DNA from: Parasporobacterium sp.
GTDB taxonomy: Bacteria > Bacillota > Clostridia > Lachnospirales > Lachnospiraceae
DNA length: 64,000 nucleotides
Reading direction: 5' to 3'
NCBI GenBank assembly: GCA_017459985.1
Contig: JAFUBX010000004.1
Coordinates: forward strand, 1-64,000
Position 1 is the first letter of the stretch. The number at the start of each line of letters is the position of its first letter. The translations under genes and the position numbers were made by a program. This document shows, piece after piece, positions 1 to 7,610 of this stretch. The notes beneath the pieces are model-generated. The model searched no databases. It was not told the DNA's origin and saw only the letters and a list, made by a program, of their open reading frames with translations.

Positions 1-405
1 ACAGGACTTGTTGGCAAACCAGCGGTGCACCGTCAGGATCATTTCGTCCGACTTCGGAGAATAGTTCAGGGTCTTGTCCTTGTCTCCAAACCAGATGAGC
101 TTCTTCTTGCCGTTGCGTTTGCAGATATCAACGCAGAGCTTAATCAGCGTCTGGTAAACGACGTCCCGGAAGGTGTAAGGCTCTGCGGTATCAGAGGCGC
201 ACTCGATGGTGATCGCCCTTTGGTCGTTGGCGTTACTGGAGGAGCACCACGAGCGGTTTTTCTCCTCGACGTAAAGACCGACACGGCCATCACGGTCAAT
301 GCCATAGTTGCTGGAGGCCTGCGTCGAGGACTTGGCAAACCAGTCTCCGAGGCCTTCCGCTGTACACTGGCCGACGACGCAGTGAGGCGTAATGTGGTCG
401 ATTCT
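1..405 (-). pseudogene. Phage endolysin (N-acetylmuramoyl-L-alanine amidase) remnant, cut by the window edge
   Basis: Reading the minus strand from about position 405 to the left edge gives one open frame with no usable start codon. It contains RIDHITPHCVVGQCTAEGLG, then SSNYGIDRDGRVGLYVEEKN, SWCSSSNANDQRAITIECAS and, near the edge, a segment ending HRWFANKSC. This is the pattern of phage amidase_2-type endolysins, which cut the amide between muramic acid and L-alanine; the ITPHC and HRWFANKSC histidines would be zinc ligands. The N-terminus is missing. The frame is joined, out of register, to a DUF2800 fragment on its 5' side, so no intact endolysin can be made. The C-terminus lies beyond position 1. 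The family assignment is from recognition of the conserved blocks and is fairly sure; the exact junction is an estimate. Confidence 0.8.
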
Positions 406-520
406 TGGCCTTGCAGAAGCCGCACCATTCACCGCAGAGGAAGTTCCCGTCACCGGCAAAGGCGAGATCGGCAGCAGGCTTTAAGACTTCGTCTGCCCAC
501 CGGTACAGATACAACTTCAA
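406..520 (-). pseudogene. DUF2800 phage protein fragment (C-terminal Cys motif)
   Basis: The minus strand encodes RWADEVLKPAADLAFAGDGN followed by CGEWCGFCKAK. This is the end of the DUF2800 phage protein family, whose members carry a Cys cluster of the form GxxCxFC near the C-terminus and sit in the replication or recombination module of Firmicute prophages. Only about 38 codons survive. The reading frame then runs directly into endolysin DNA but one base out of frame, which marks a deletion that fused two distant prophage genes. Its upstream side is cut off by the AbiJ-like gene on the other strand. No function is expected. Confidence 0.7.
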
Positions 521-523
521 AAC

Positions 524-1320
524 ATGATAAGTGAATTGTATTCATATGTGTATAACGGTAGCTTGAACTATAGAATAGAGCATATTCAAAACTATATTAA
601 ATTCATTCTTGGTTCAGTTTATGCCGAATCAGTGGATTCACGGAAAACCTATGATGATGACCATATTATCAAAATGATAAATAATACCATTGCAAACGAT
701 GATTATGATGACGTGTTGACACTAATTGAAGCAATAGTTCAGCATTGGGATTCATATTTGAAAAAGACTTTGGGTTATAGCTATTATAATCAATATACAA
801 AAGTCTATGATGGACCATCTATTTATGAAATTGTGAATACCTATTTAGAAAGAGAGTACATCGGATACCGATTTGTTGATGGAATCATTGTGCCTATTAG
901 TGATGAGTATGAAATTGATACAATCAATGAAGCTTTTTCAAATAAGTTTACGCCTGTATACGAACATCTTTCTAAAGCAAATAGACTGCTTGCAGATAGA
1001 GAAAAGCCTGATTATGAAAATTCAATAAAGGAAAGTATTAGCGCAGTCGAGGCAATGTGCGAGATTATTACCGGGATTAAAGGTGGAGATGCAAATCTGG
1101 GAAGCATGCTAAAAAGCTTGAGGAAAAAGGAATACAAATTCATGGCGGTCTAAAAGCGGCATTTATTAAACTATATGGATACACATCAGATGCGAATGGA
1201 ATACGGCATGCAGGAGACATAGGTGGTCCGTCATCAACTTTTGAAGAAGCAAAGTTCATGTTAGTTGCTTGTAGTGCATTTATAAACTATTTAACTGCAG
1301 TATGTGCAGATAAAAATTGA
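524..1320 (+). pseudogene. AbiJ-like (HEPN-type) abortive-infection protein, frameshifted
   Basis: The frame from the ATG at 524 runs for 209 codons and stops at 1151-1153. The next frame continues the same protein without a gap: KKLEEKGIQIHGGLKAAFIK, then LYGYTSDANGIRHAGDIGG and a C-terminal helix ending at TGA 1318-1320. Restoring one A in the AAAAA run near 1111-1115 joins both parts into a protein of about 264 residues. The C-terminal block (SIKESISAVEAMCEIITG, then YGYTSDANGIRHA) matches the domain found at the end of AbiJ-like abortive-infection proteins and carries the R-x4-6-H-like pattern expected of HEPN ribonucleases. The gene sits beside a type I specificity gene in an AT-rich island. 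Either it is a pseudogene, or the A run allows slippage, or the base is a sequencing error. Confidence 0.7.
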
Positions 1321-1338
1321 GATTTGTAGGGACGGATA

Positions 1339-2430
1339 ATGATTTTTAACGATGTTCTTGAAATAAAAAATGGCCGTAATCAGAAAGCTGTAGAGAATCC
1401 AGTGGGAAGATATCCCATTTACGGCAGTGGAGGCATAATGGGTCATGCTGACGATTATATTTGCGAGGCAGAAACGGTTATTGTCGGACGGAAAGGTAGT
1501 ATAAACAACCCAATCTTTGTTGAAGAACCTTTCTGGAATGTCGATACTGCGTTTGGATTAACAGCCAAGAAAGATATTCTGTTGCCAAGATATTTGTACT
1601 ATTTTTGCAAGCATTTTGACTTTGAACAATTAAACAAGGCAGTTACAATTCCAAGCCTTACGAAATCAGATTTGCTGAAAATAGAGATAGCATTGCCTGA
1701 GCTATATGAACAGCAAAACATCGTGGATAAGATGCAGGGAGTCGAACAAGTTATTCTTCTTAATCAGAAGATGCTTGCCAAACTGGACGAATTGATCAAA
1801 GCCCGATTTGTCGAGATGTTTGGGGATCCTGAACATAATGAGAAAGAATGGCCGATAAAAAAGCTGAATGAATTATGTAACATAGGATCAAGCAAACGTA
1901 TTTACCAAGAAGAGCAGACGAAGGATGGCATTCCTTTTTGGCGCATATCCGATCTCGTTGCCAAGATGGATACTGGAAATGTGGAGAGTAGCTTATATAT
2001 ACCTGAAAGCAGATACGAGGAACTAAAAGCGCAGGGTCTTGTCCCGGAACCAGGAGATATCCTTGTAACATCAAGGGGAACGCTTGGTCGTTGCTATATT
2101 ATTTCGTCAGATGATTGTTTCTATTTTCAGGATGGGATGATTAGTTGGCTTAGCCGATATGCGGATGAAATCACGCCCTTGTACATAAAGTATCTGTTTG
2201 ATATGACGGGATTCAAAAAACAGATAGACAGCATGCAGGCGGGTTCAACAGTGGCTTATTTATCTATAGCAATGCTGAAAAAGATGAACATCATGCTACC
2301 TTCCAGAGAGCTACAAGAGCAGTTCGCCGCCTTCGTCGCCCAGGTCGACAAATCAAAAGTTGTCGTTCAGCAGGCACTGGACAAGACGCAGTTACTGTTC
2401 GATAGTTTGCTGCAAAAATATTTTGGATAA
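1339..2430 (+). CDS. hsdS: Type I restriction-modification specificity subunit (orphan HsdS)
   Basis: This 363-residue protein has two target-recognition domains. The first covers about residues 1-130, with GRYPIYGSGGIMG and TVIVGRKGSIN; the second about 170-340, with KDGIPFWRISDL and GDILVTSRGTLGR. Each is followed by a long helix, the first containing ARFVEMFGDPEHNEKEW, which is typical of HsdS spacers. In a complete system HsdS reads a split DNA sequence for the HsdM methylase and HsdR nuclease. Neither partner is present in the window; the gene stands between a broken Abi gene and an unknown gene. The N-terminal domain starts directly at the first recognition segment, so the protein may be slightly short. 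It could work with a methylase encoded elsewhere, or be a leftover used for recombination of specificity. Confidence 0.9.
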   Translation: MIFNDVLEIKNGRNQKAVENPVGRYPIYGSGGIMGHADDYICEAETVIVGRKGSINNPIFVEEPFWNVDTAFGLTAKKDILLPRYLYYFCKHFDFEQLNKAVTIPSLTKSDLLKIEIALPELYEQQNIVDKMQGVEQVILLNQKMLAKLDELIKARFVEMFGDPEHNEKEWPIKKLNELCNIGSSKRIYQEEQTKDGIPFWRISDLVAKMDTGNVESSLYIPESRYEELKAQGLVPEPGDILVTSRGTLGRCYIISSDDCFYFQDGMISWLSRYADEITPLYIKYLFDMTGFKKQIDSMQAGSTVAYLSIAMLKKMNIMLPSRELQEQFAAFVAQVDKSKVVVQQALDKTQLLFDSLLQKYFG

Positions 2431-2453
2431 AGAAATGGAGTTAAAAACCTAAA

Positions 2454-2993
2454 ATGACTATTGTAGAAAAAATTGACGACACCATCATTGCTTTAGAAAA
2501 TAAAAAACTCTCAGACTTGCTTCCAATACTGTGCTCGTTGGCGTTAGATTTTTCTGATGCAGAAGGTTTTTGTTTCTTTTCATTTTGGGGGAAACCTGTA
2601 TTTAAAGACAGTAATCAAAAAATGAACTTCGACGATATAGAGCGAAGTCTGATCGAAATAGGAATAGCAAAGGGCGAAGATAGAAGGAAAATGCTACAGA
2701 TTTCTTTCGAAAAATACATGTCATCAAGAACTATCAATAAAGACCAGGTATGCATGTACACTGCGAAAGAATTAGAGGATGTTTGTGATCGATATGAAGA
2801 TATGATTAACAACTGTGATACGCCACAAAATCTGCATCCAGTGGATTTGTATTTTAGAAGTCAAGAAAATGAAACGCTAAAATCGCAATTAATAATTCAA
2901 CTCGCTGATATTGAAAGGCAGTATGCTTTGTTGAGAAGTCAAATGGCTGAAAAACTGAATTGTTATCCGTCACCTTATATCTCGTTGATCTGA
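2454..2993 (+). CDS. Unknown protein in the defence island
   Basis: A 179-residue soluble protein that I do not recognise. It starts 23 bases after hsdS stops, so the two are probably cotranscribed. Residues 1-60 look like a mixed fold with a hydrophobic core (ILCSLALDFSDAEGFCFFSF). The middle is charged and helical, and about residues 135-165 (SQENETLKSQLIIQLADIER) could form a coiled coil. There is no signal peptide, membrane segment or clear catalytic motif. Its low GC matches hsdS and the AbiJ-like gene, so it arrived with them. A role as a defence accessory or regulator follows only from position. A strong hairpin terminator follows at 3017-3077. Confidence 0.6.
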   Translation: MTIVEKIDDTIIALENKKLSDLLPILCSLALDFSDAEGFCFFSFWGKPVFKDSNQKMNFDDIERSLIEIGIAKGEDRRKMLQISFEKYMSSRTINKDQVCMYTAKELEDVCDRYEDMINNCDTPQNLHPVDLYFRSQENETLKSQLIIQLADIERQYALLRSQMAEKLNCYPSPYISLI

Positions 2994-3016
2994 CCAGTTT
3001 TCAGTCACATTAAAAC

Positions 3017-3077
3017 AAGGCACTGCATAGTTTAATCTGATGTATCTTCCGACAGATTATCCTATGTGGTGCCTTTT
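3017..3077 (+). terminator. Terminator at the end of the defence island
   Basis: AAGGCACTGCATAG at 3017-3030 pairs with CTATGTGGTGCCTT at 3062-3075, with one internal mismatch pair, and is followed by TTTT. The position just after the 2454-2993 gene suits rho-independent termination. The loop is long, about 31 bases. Confidence 0.6.
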
Positions 3078-3108
3078 ATGGTATGATCAGTTTCGTTGCT
3101 ATGGAATA

Positions 3109-3146
3109 GGACAGTAGCCCCACCCTGAGAAAGTGAACTACTGTCC
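3109..3146. repeat. Perfect 9-bp inverted repeat upstream of the DUF6431 gene
   Basis: GGACAGTAG at 3109-3117 and CTACTGTCC at 3138-3146 are perfect inverted copies separated by 20 bases. They stand just upstream of the DUF6431 gene, a family often carried next to insertion-sequence transposases, so they could be an element end or a hairpin in its leader. No matching second end was found downstream. Confidence 0.5.
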
Positions 3147-3172
3147 CGCCAACAGTCACAGCCATAAGGACT

Positions 3173-3706
3173 GTGCCGTACGAGACTATGATAACCATTT
3201 CTGTCAGTGATTACAATCAGTTTTCGCAGGATTATTACGATTCTGTCATCAATTCACTCCAGCTGCACAGGCTGAAATGCTCCTGCGGACATTCTGCCTG
3301 CCTTTCGGTACATGCGTACTACTGCCGCTCTGTCTTCCTTCCGGATTCCATCCTTTCCCTCAGGGTCTGCCGGGTCAGGTGTTCCGAGTGCGGCCGTACA
3401 CATGCGCTTTTGCTTTCGTCAATCGTCCCCTTCTGCCGTATCAGCCTTTCCCGTCAGGTTATGGTTGTCCAGGCCTTTGAGGACTGCGCCTCCCTGAGTC
3501 CCCTGTATGATGATGACATGTTTGACGAAAACAACGTGAAATCGGTCATCCTGCGTTACCGCCGGTTCTGGCGTGAGCGCCTCCGCTCAGAAAAGATCCC
3601 CCTCGTCCCATTACCGGATCTGGTCCTTTCCTGTTTTGCCATTTATTCCATGCAGTTCATGCAGATACACAGAGGTACGAATATTCTGTTTGCAGGAACC
3701 ACATAG
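3173..3706 (+). CDS. DUF6431 domain protein (insertion-sequence-associated)
   Basis: A 177-residue protein with a zinc-ribbon-like N-terminal half: LKCSCGHSACLSVHAYYCRS near residue 33, then CRVRCSECGRTHALLLSSIV near 66. The rest is helical (ILRYRRFWRERLRSE) and ends QFMQIHRGTNILF, as full-length DUF6431 proteins do. The family commonly sits next to a transposase in clostridial mobile elements, but no transposase follows here; downstream DNA passes at once into repeat sequence. The start is uncertain: GTG at 3173 is very close to AAGGA, while ATG at 3188 is somewhat far. It is more GC-rich than the defence genes before it. Probably an isolated remnant of a mobile element. The molecular role of the family is not known to me. 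Confidence 0.65.
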   Translation: MPYETMITISVSDYNQFSQDYYDSVINSLQLHRLKCSCGHSACLSVHAYYCRSVFLPDSILSLRVCRVRCSECGRTHALLLSSIVPFCRISLSRQVMVVQAFEDCASLSPLYDDDMFDENNVKSVILRYRRFWRERLRSEKIPLVPLPDLVLSCFAIYSMQFMQIHRGTNILFAGTT

Positions 3707-3771
3707 CATTTCCACGGTTTTCAATAAGCTGCAATTATCTGATGAAGTCAGGGGTGCCATGTGGCGGCAGA

Positions 3772-3806
3772 CTATGCGAAAAATGAAAACTTTATAAAAC
3801 GCATGA
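3772..3806. repeat. 35-bp inverted-repeat unit, TCATGCG family (degenerate copy)
   Basis: The 9-mer CTATGCGAA, a 17-base middle and AACGCATGA make a 35-bp unit. The right arm CGCATGA is intact and the left arm has two changes from TCATGCG. The 9-17-9 layout equals that of the units at 16366, 16418 and 25612 and of the array at 35183. Confidence 0.65.
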
Positions 3807-3811
3807 CTTTC

Positions 3812-4592
3812 TACCGCAATGCTGCAGTTTTTTGGGCCTTTTGCCCCTAGGTGGGTGCCTTCCTGCTGTTGGAGGTGCAGTAAAGTCCATGCTGCCGTTG
3901 ACTTCATCCATACTTGCTTCCATCCTGCCATTTGGGCCATCCGGCAAATAATTGCCACTCACTATCCCTGTCATTTTTGCGAAAACAGGGATATGATTTT
4001 CCAATAATTTCATATATAGTCCAGTTCAGACTCTCGCAGGACCTTCGTTTCGGACCATATTCTGAAAAATCGTCACTTCCTATCCCTGTTTTCAATTTCG
4101 AAACAGGGATATGATTTATCAATAATTTCATATCTGGTCCAATCCGGGTCCTCTTCTACCACGCAATTCGGACTGTATATAAAAAAACTGCCAATTGCTA
4201 TCCCTGTTTTCCGGATCAGCGCAGGGATAGTAATTGGCAATTATTTCGCTGATCACCCAAAGACCTTTGGACTACGCAAATTCCTGTACGTGTATTTCTG
4301 AAAAAAAGCATCCGCTAAAGACAGTTGTCTCTGCAATTTACCATTTCCGGAAAATAACAGATACAAAGCCGACGGAATCTGGCTCAAGCTATTCATTCAA
4401 GGAACACTCCAGTGGCGGAAGGCCTGGTATGGAGTTTACAGGCTTTTTCTGAAAATACCTTCCGGATTTCCGGTGATTTGCCCGGAAAACGGAAGGCAGC
4501 ATATGGAATTTATAGGATTTTTCTGAATTTACCTTCCAAATGAAATTCCCCGGCATCGCCAGACAGCGGCAGTTGCAAACCAGCTTAATCCG
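3812..4592. repeat. Long dispersed non-coding hairpin element, copy 1
   Basis: This ~780-bp stretch matches 44068-44714 over almost its whole length, from TACCGCAATGC at the start to AACCAGCTTAATCCG at the end, yet holds no conserved reading frame. It contains three 31-bp hairpins, TATCCCTG paired with CAGGGATA, at 3963-3993, 4081-4111 and 4199-4229, exactly 118 bp apart. Between them lie two GTCC/GGAC hairpins (4014-4060 and 4130-4180) centred midway, so centres fall every 59 bp. Two 47-bp GGAAGG/CCTTCC units at 4417-4463 and 4491-4537 follow. Copy 2 lacks one 118-bp unit. It may be a large structured RNA or a non-autonomous mobile element; no function can be assigned. Confidence 0.8.
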
Positions 4593-4849
4593 ATAGAGGA
4601 TATTCACTATCCTTAAATGAGGCATCCGGAATATATGAGATATCCGGCGGCAATTAGAAGGGATTTCCGGCGTAGATTGCGGAAGATGATCACACACCCA
4701 AGAGAAGAAGTGTCTATTTTTGTAGCTTAATACACACCCAAGCTGCAGAAGCGCTCATTTTTTCGGCAGGCACTGTCAAAAACATCGAGCATTGCGGTAA
4801 CCAAAGATAAAATCAGGGTATCTGCAATGCTCGACGGCTGAAAGACGGA
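4593..4849. other. Gap with fragments of the GCAWTGC repeat family
   Basis: No gene is visible. ACACACCCAAG occurs twice, near 4691 and 4732. GCATTGC at 4789-4795 (in GAGCATTGCGGTA) and GCAATGC at 4824-4830 (in GCAATGCTCGAC) resemble the outer ends of the elements at 16108-16331 and 54450-54670, and TTTTTCGGCAGGCACTGTCA before them matches their interior. Confidence 0.5.
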
Positions 4850-5287
4850 TCAGCTCTTGTGCTGGTTGAAGGGAGTATCGCCTTTTTCTTCGAAGATCTC
4901 GATCAGGTTCCCGGAATTGTCATGAATAAAACATCCCCAGGTTCCGTCGACTTCCGCAATGAAAACGATTTCCACGCCCATGGCTTCCATTTCGGCTTTC
5001 GCTTTCGGGCCGTCGGGAACGCCGAAAGAGATGTGTTTGTTGCCCTGTACCTTCAGATCGTCGTTGGGGATTTTCCGGTGTTCCGGCAGCGGTTCCGAGC
5101 CGGCGGCTTCAAAGACTTCCAGGATAAATCCCTTTCCCTGCAGGTGGGACACCCGGGTGTTCTGTCCGGGGATCTCAGAGCGGTCAATGACTGTGAACCC
5201 CCAGACTCTGGAATACCACTCGATGGTCTCTTCCAGATTGGCGACGCTGATCGCAAAATGATTTACTCCGTTATATTCGATTGCCAT
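4850..5287 (-). CDS. VOC (glyoxalase/dioxygenase-fold) family protein
   Basis: A 145-residue protein of the vicinal-oxygen-chelate fold. The first beta-alpha-beta module contains VNHFAISVANLEETIEWYSR and the second KHISFGVPDGPKAKAEME, ending with GCFIHDNSGNLIEIFEE. The histidines (NHFAI, KHISF) and final glutamate (LIEIFE) are where these enzymes bind a divalent metal. Members isomerise, epimerise or cleave small organic substrates, and sequence alone does not tell which. The ATG at 5287 is chosen because AAAGGAGAA stands just before it; upstream codons are low-complexity. It is the last gene of a minus-strand set and may serve the neighbouring catabolic cluster. Confidence 0.8.
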   Translation of the reverse strand: MAIEYNGVNHFAISVANLEETIEWYSRVWGFTVIDRSEIPGQNTRVSHLQGKGFILEVFEAAGSEPLPEHRKIPNDDLKVQGNKHISFGVPDGPKAKAEMEAMGVEIVFIAEVDGTWGCFIHDNSGNLIEIFEEKGDTPFNQHKS

Positions 5288-5458
5288 ATTGGTAAAGTTC
5301 TCCTTTCGTTGTGCCGCTGCGTCCCTCGGTGTCTCGCCGGTACCCGCCTGATCCCGCCGGGTCAGCCGGTATCCCGCCGGGTCAGCCGGTATCCCACCGA
5401 GCTTTGCCATGTCTGCCCGCATCCATCTGATCCCGTCGGGGCAGCCAGTTCCGGGACC

Positions 5459-5692
5459 TTACTTTTGTTCAGAAAACCGTTTGATGGTTTTCTCCGGAGC
5501 CTGCCCCTTACGCCATTTCCAGTCATACTGGCAGGTGGGCGGATGGGCGGTAATCCTGTGGAATTCCGCGCAGAGCCGGCAGTTTCCATGACGGGGACAG
5601 CCGGAGTTGTCGCACAGACAGTGCGGGTTATAGGACATATTCTCTTTAAAATCAAAGTTGATCTCCTGTACGGGAGGGGTATGTTCAGCCAT
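5459..5692 (-). CDS. Small Cys-rich putative metal-binding protein
   Basis: A 77-residue protein with NPHCLCDNSGCPRHGNCRLC, then EFHR and a later TCQYDWKW. The spacing C-x-C-x4-C-x2-H-x2-C-x2-C suggests one zinc or iron site. I recognise the pattern from small uncharacterised anaerobe proteins of the form NPxCxCxxxxCxRHGxC, which are often encoded near redox or VOC genes. It is preceded on the minus strand by the DUF6273 genes and followed by the VOC gene after a GC-rich gap that carries a 20-bp tandem duplication near 5350-5390. No signal peptide or membrane segment. Function unknown. Confidence 0.7.
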   Translation of the reverse strand: MAEHTPPVQEINFDFKENMSYNPHCLCDNSGCPRHGNCRLCAEFHRITAHPPTCQYDWKWRKGQAPEKTIKRFSEQK

Positions 5693-5721
5693 GATTCTTT
5701 GTCTCCTTCCTCATTTTCTTC

Positions 5722-6600
5722 CTATGCCTGGATCAGATAGATCCCGTCTTCGCTGCGGCCGGTGACCCGGAGACTGTCGTCCAGATTCATGAGGGGCCGG
5801 ATCCCGGCGGCATAATTGACCGGGTGGAGCATCAGCGTCGCTCCGACCACATCGCCGAATTTATGCTCTACCTGATAGATCTTGCCCATGCAGGAGGATC
5901 CGCCCAGAGGGGAGCGAAGCCACAGGGCAACCGCAGACTGTTTGTAATCAAAAGAAACCTCTTTGTGAATGGCCGCATTTTCCGGAGCGCACATCCGCAT
6001 CCGGGGATCCAGGAACAGCCGGATCAGATATCCCTCCCAGCGGACTTCATCTTCCAGGCCTGTTTCGGAGGCACTGGGGAGAAAGGCCCTGCAGGGGACA
6101 TTTTCCGCCACCGGCGGTCCGTAATGAATAATATCCGGATCATTGGGCCCGAAGCAGGGAACCTGTGTTACCAGAATCGCTTCCCGGAAATCCTGTGCAA
6201 ACCGGGCCAGATAGCCCGGCTGATCCAGATAGGAATAGGGGGGAGGAAATGTCCCATCCGGATCAAACAGCCGGGATTCGAATACTTCCTGCCGCATGGA
6301 GATCAGTTCCTCCCGGGGAGGGGCGTCAAATTCGTGCTGAGGCTGATACCAGTTATCAGCCGCGCTGTTCAGCCACTGGTTGATATTGCTGAGGGAGTAG
6401 CGGTTGCATCCCTTGCCGGCGATGTCCTTATCCGGATTGTCCGGCTCCGCTGCGTCAATACAGCTGATCAGGCAGACCCGGTCGGCAATCACGGTCGTTC
6501 CGTTCCATCCGGTATGATGATGGTCGGCTATCACAAACACCGTACCGCTTTTGCTTTCACAGATTCTTGCCCCGATCGGCAGATCTTTGATCGTTGTCAT
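5722..6600 (-). CDS. DUF6273 domain protein, paralogue 1
   Basis: A 292-residue protein without signal peptide or membrane helices. It begins MTTIKDLPIGARI, continues with an Asn-Trp rich block (YSLSNINQWLNSAADNWY), a central phenylalanine/proline-rich part and a C-terminal block (VALWLRSPLG and GIRPLMNLDD). DUF6273 is known mostly from clostridial and phage-related proteins and resembles sugar- or ligand-binding C-type-lectin-like folds; its biochemical role is unknown. The next gene upstream on the strand (6675-7487) is a clear paralogue with the same order of blocks, so this is a tandem duplication. The two are probably cotranscribed; the gap is 74 bases. Confidence 0.75.
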   Translation of the reverse strand: MTTIKDLPIGARICESKSGTVFVIADHHHTGWNGTTVIADRVCLISCIDAAEPDNPDKDIAGKGCNRYSLSNINQWLNSAADNWYQPQHEFDAPPREELISMRQEVFESRLFDPDGTFPPPYSYLDQPGYLARFAQDFREAILVTQVPCFGPNDPDIIHYGPPVAENVPCRAFLPSASETGLEDEVRWEGYLIRLFLDPRMRMCAPENAAIHKEVSFDYKQSAVALWLRSPLGGSSCMGKIYQVEHKFGDVVGATLMLHPVNYAAGIRPLMNLDDSLRVTGRSEDGIYLIQA

Positions 6601-6674
6601 ATCGATAATCCTCTCTGATCATTCTGTTCCGGGATTTTCATAAAATCCCGGAGATCTTAATATACCCCGGAGGC

Positions 6675-7487
6675 TTAATATACGAACCGGCAGATACCGA
6701 AGGCGCCTTCCGAAGGAGCAACCGGCGTATCCTCCCTGAGGCTCAGCATCGGGCGGATCCCCATCCAGGGTGAGCATGCAAATTTATACATAAAGGGATT
6801 GACAAAATGGGAAACGGCGTAGAATCCGCGGGCTTTTGTGTTCGGGGTCCGGAGCCAGTACCAGAACATCCGGTGGGAACGGAAATAAGCCGGGAACCAT
6901 TCGCTTTCCATCAGGCATTCCTCCGACGGGGAGGCATATCTCATGCGGAAATCCCGGAACAGCGGGAGCTCTTCCCCTTCATTTACCACGCCGGTGCGAA
7001 GCCCCAGCTCGGCGGCCGAAGGGCAGAATACCCGGGTTTCGAAGCAGCGGATCGAAGAATCCGAGGGATCCGCACAGGGGATTTTGCTGCTGCAGATCCG
7101 GTCGGTAAATTCCTTCCGGAACCGGGTCAGAAATCCTGGTTTGTGAGCGTAGGCATTGTGTCCGATGGGATCATAGAGCGTCGGCCGGATCGACAGATAT
7201 TCCTCGGAGGGAGGCGTGTCGGCGGGATGCGACGGAGAAAACCAGTCCGCCTGATCACTGTTAAGCCACTGGCTCAAATTGCTGAGCAGATAGTCATTGT
7301 CTCCTGTAATTCTGTGATTTTCGATTTCGCTGTCCGGCTCCGGGGCGTCCATGGCCCCGACGCCGATCACCCTGTCTGTGATCAGCAGGATCCCGTCTCC
7401 GTAGGGAGATCTGCCGGCGACAAGAAATGTAAGACTGCTGTAAGGATCCAGGATCTTATCTCCGGGATAGAGCTGAGATAATGTCAT
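6675..7487 (-). CDS. DUF6273 domain protein, paralogue 2
   Basis: A 270-residue paralogue of the neighbouring DUF6273 protein. Shared blocks are MTLSQLYPGDKI at the start, YLLSNLSQWLNSDQADWFSP, FCPSAAELGLR, YWLRTPNT and MGIRPMLSLRED. The start at 7487 is chosen because AGGAGG lies eight bases before this ATG; the longer frame begins 13 codons earlier without a ribosome site. It opens the minus-strand set 7487-4850. The 120-base gap to the LysR gene is AT-rich and probably contains its promoter. Both copies lack export signals, so they should be cytoplasmic. The function of the domain is unknown. Confidence 0.75.
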   Translation of the reverse strand: MTLSQLYPGDKILDPYSSLTFLVAGRSPYGDGILLITDRVIGVGAMDAPEPDSEIENHRITGDNDYLLSNLSQWLNSDQADWFSPSHPADTPPSEEYLSIRPTLYDPIGHNAYAHKPGFLTRFRKEFTDRICSSKIPCADPSDSSIRCFETRVFCPSAAELGLRTGVVNEGEELPLFRDFRMRYASPSEECLMESEWFPAYFRSHRMFWYWLRTPNTKARGFYAVSHFVNPFMYKFACSPWMGIRPMLSLREDTPVAPSEGAFGICRFVY

Positions 7488-7610
7488 AGCATATGCCTCC
7501 TGTCCGTAGAGTGTTTTGATAATCATACATTAATAAAGTATCTCCGCAGGGAGTTCAAATCAAATAATATTTTAATTAACAGTATTAACCAAATAGTTTA
7601 CGCAGGCAGG

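Noticed and set aside
3611-4131. Several short open frames in the repeat region
   Set aside because: They fall in the non-coding dispersed element, are not conserved in copy 2 at 44068-44714, and lack ribosome sites.
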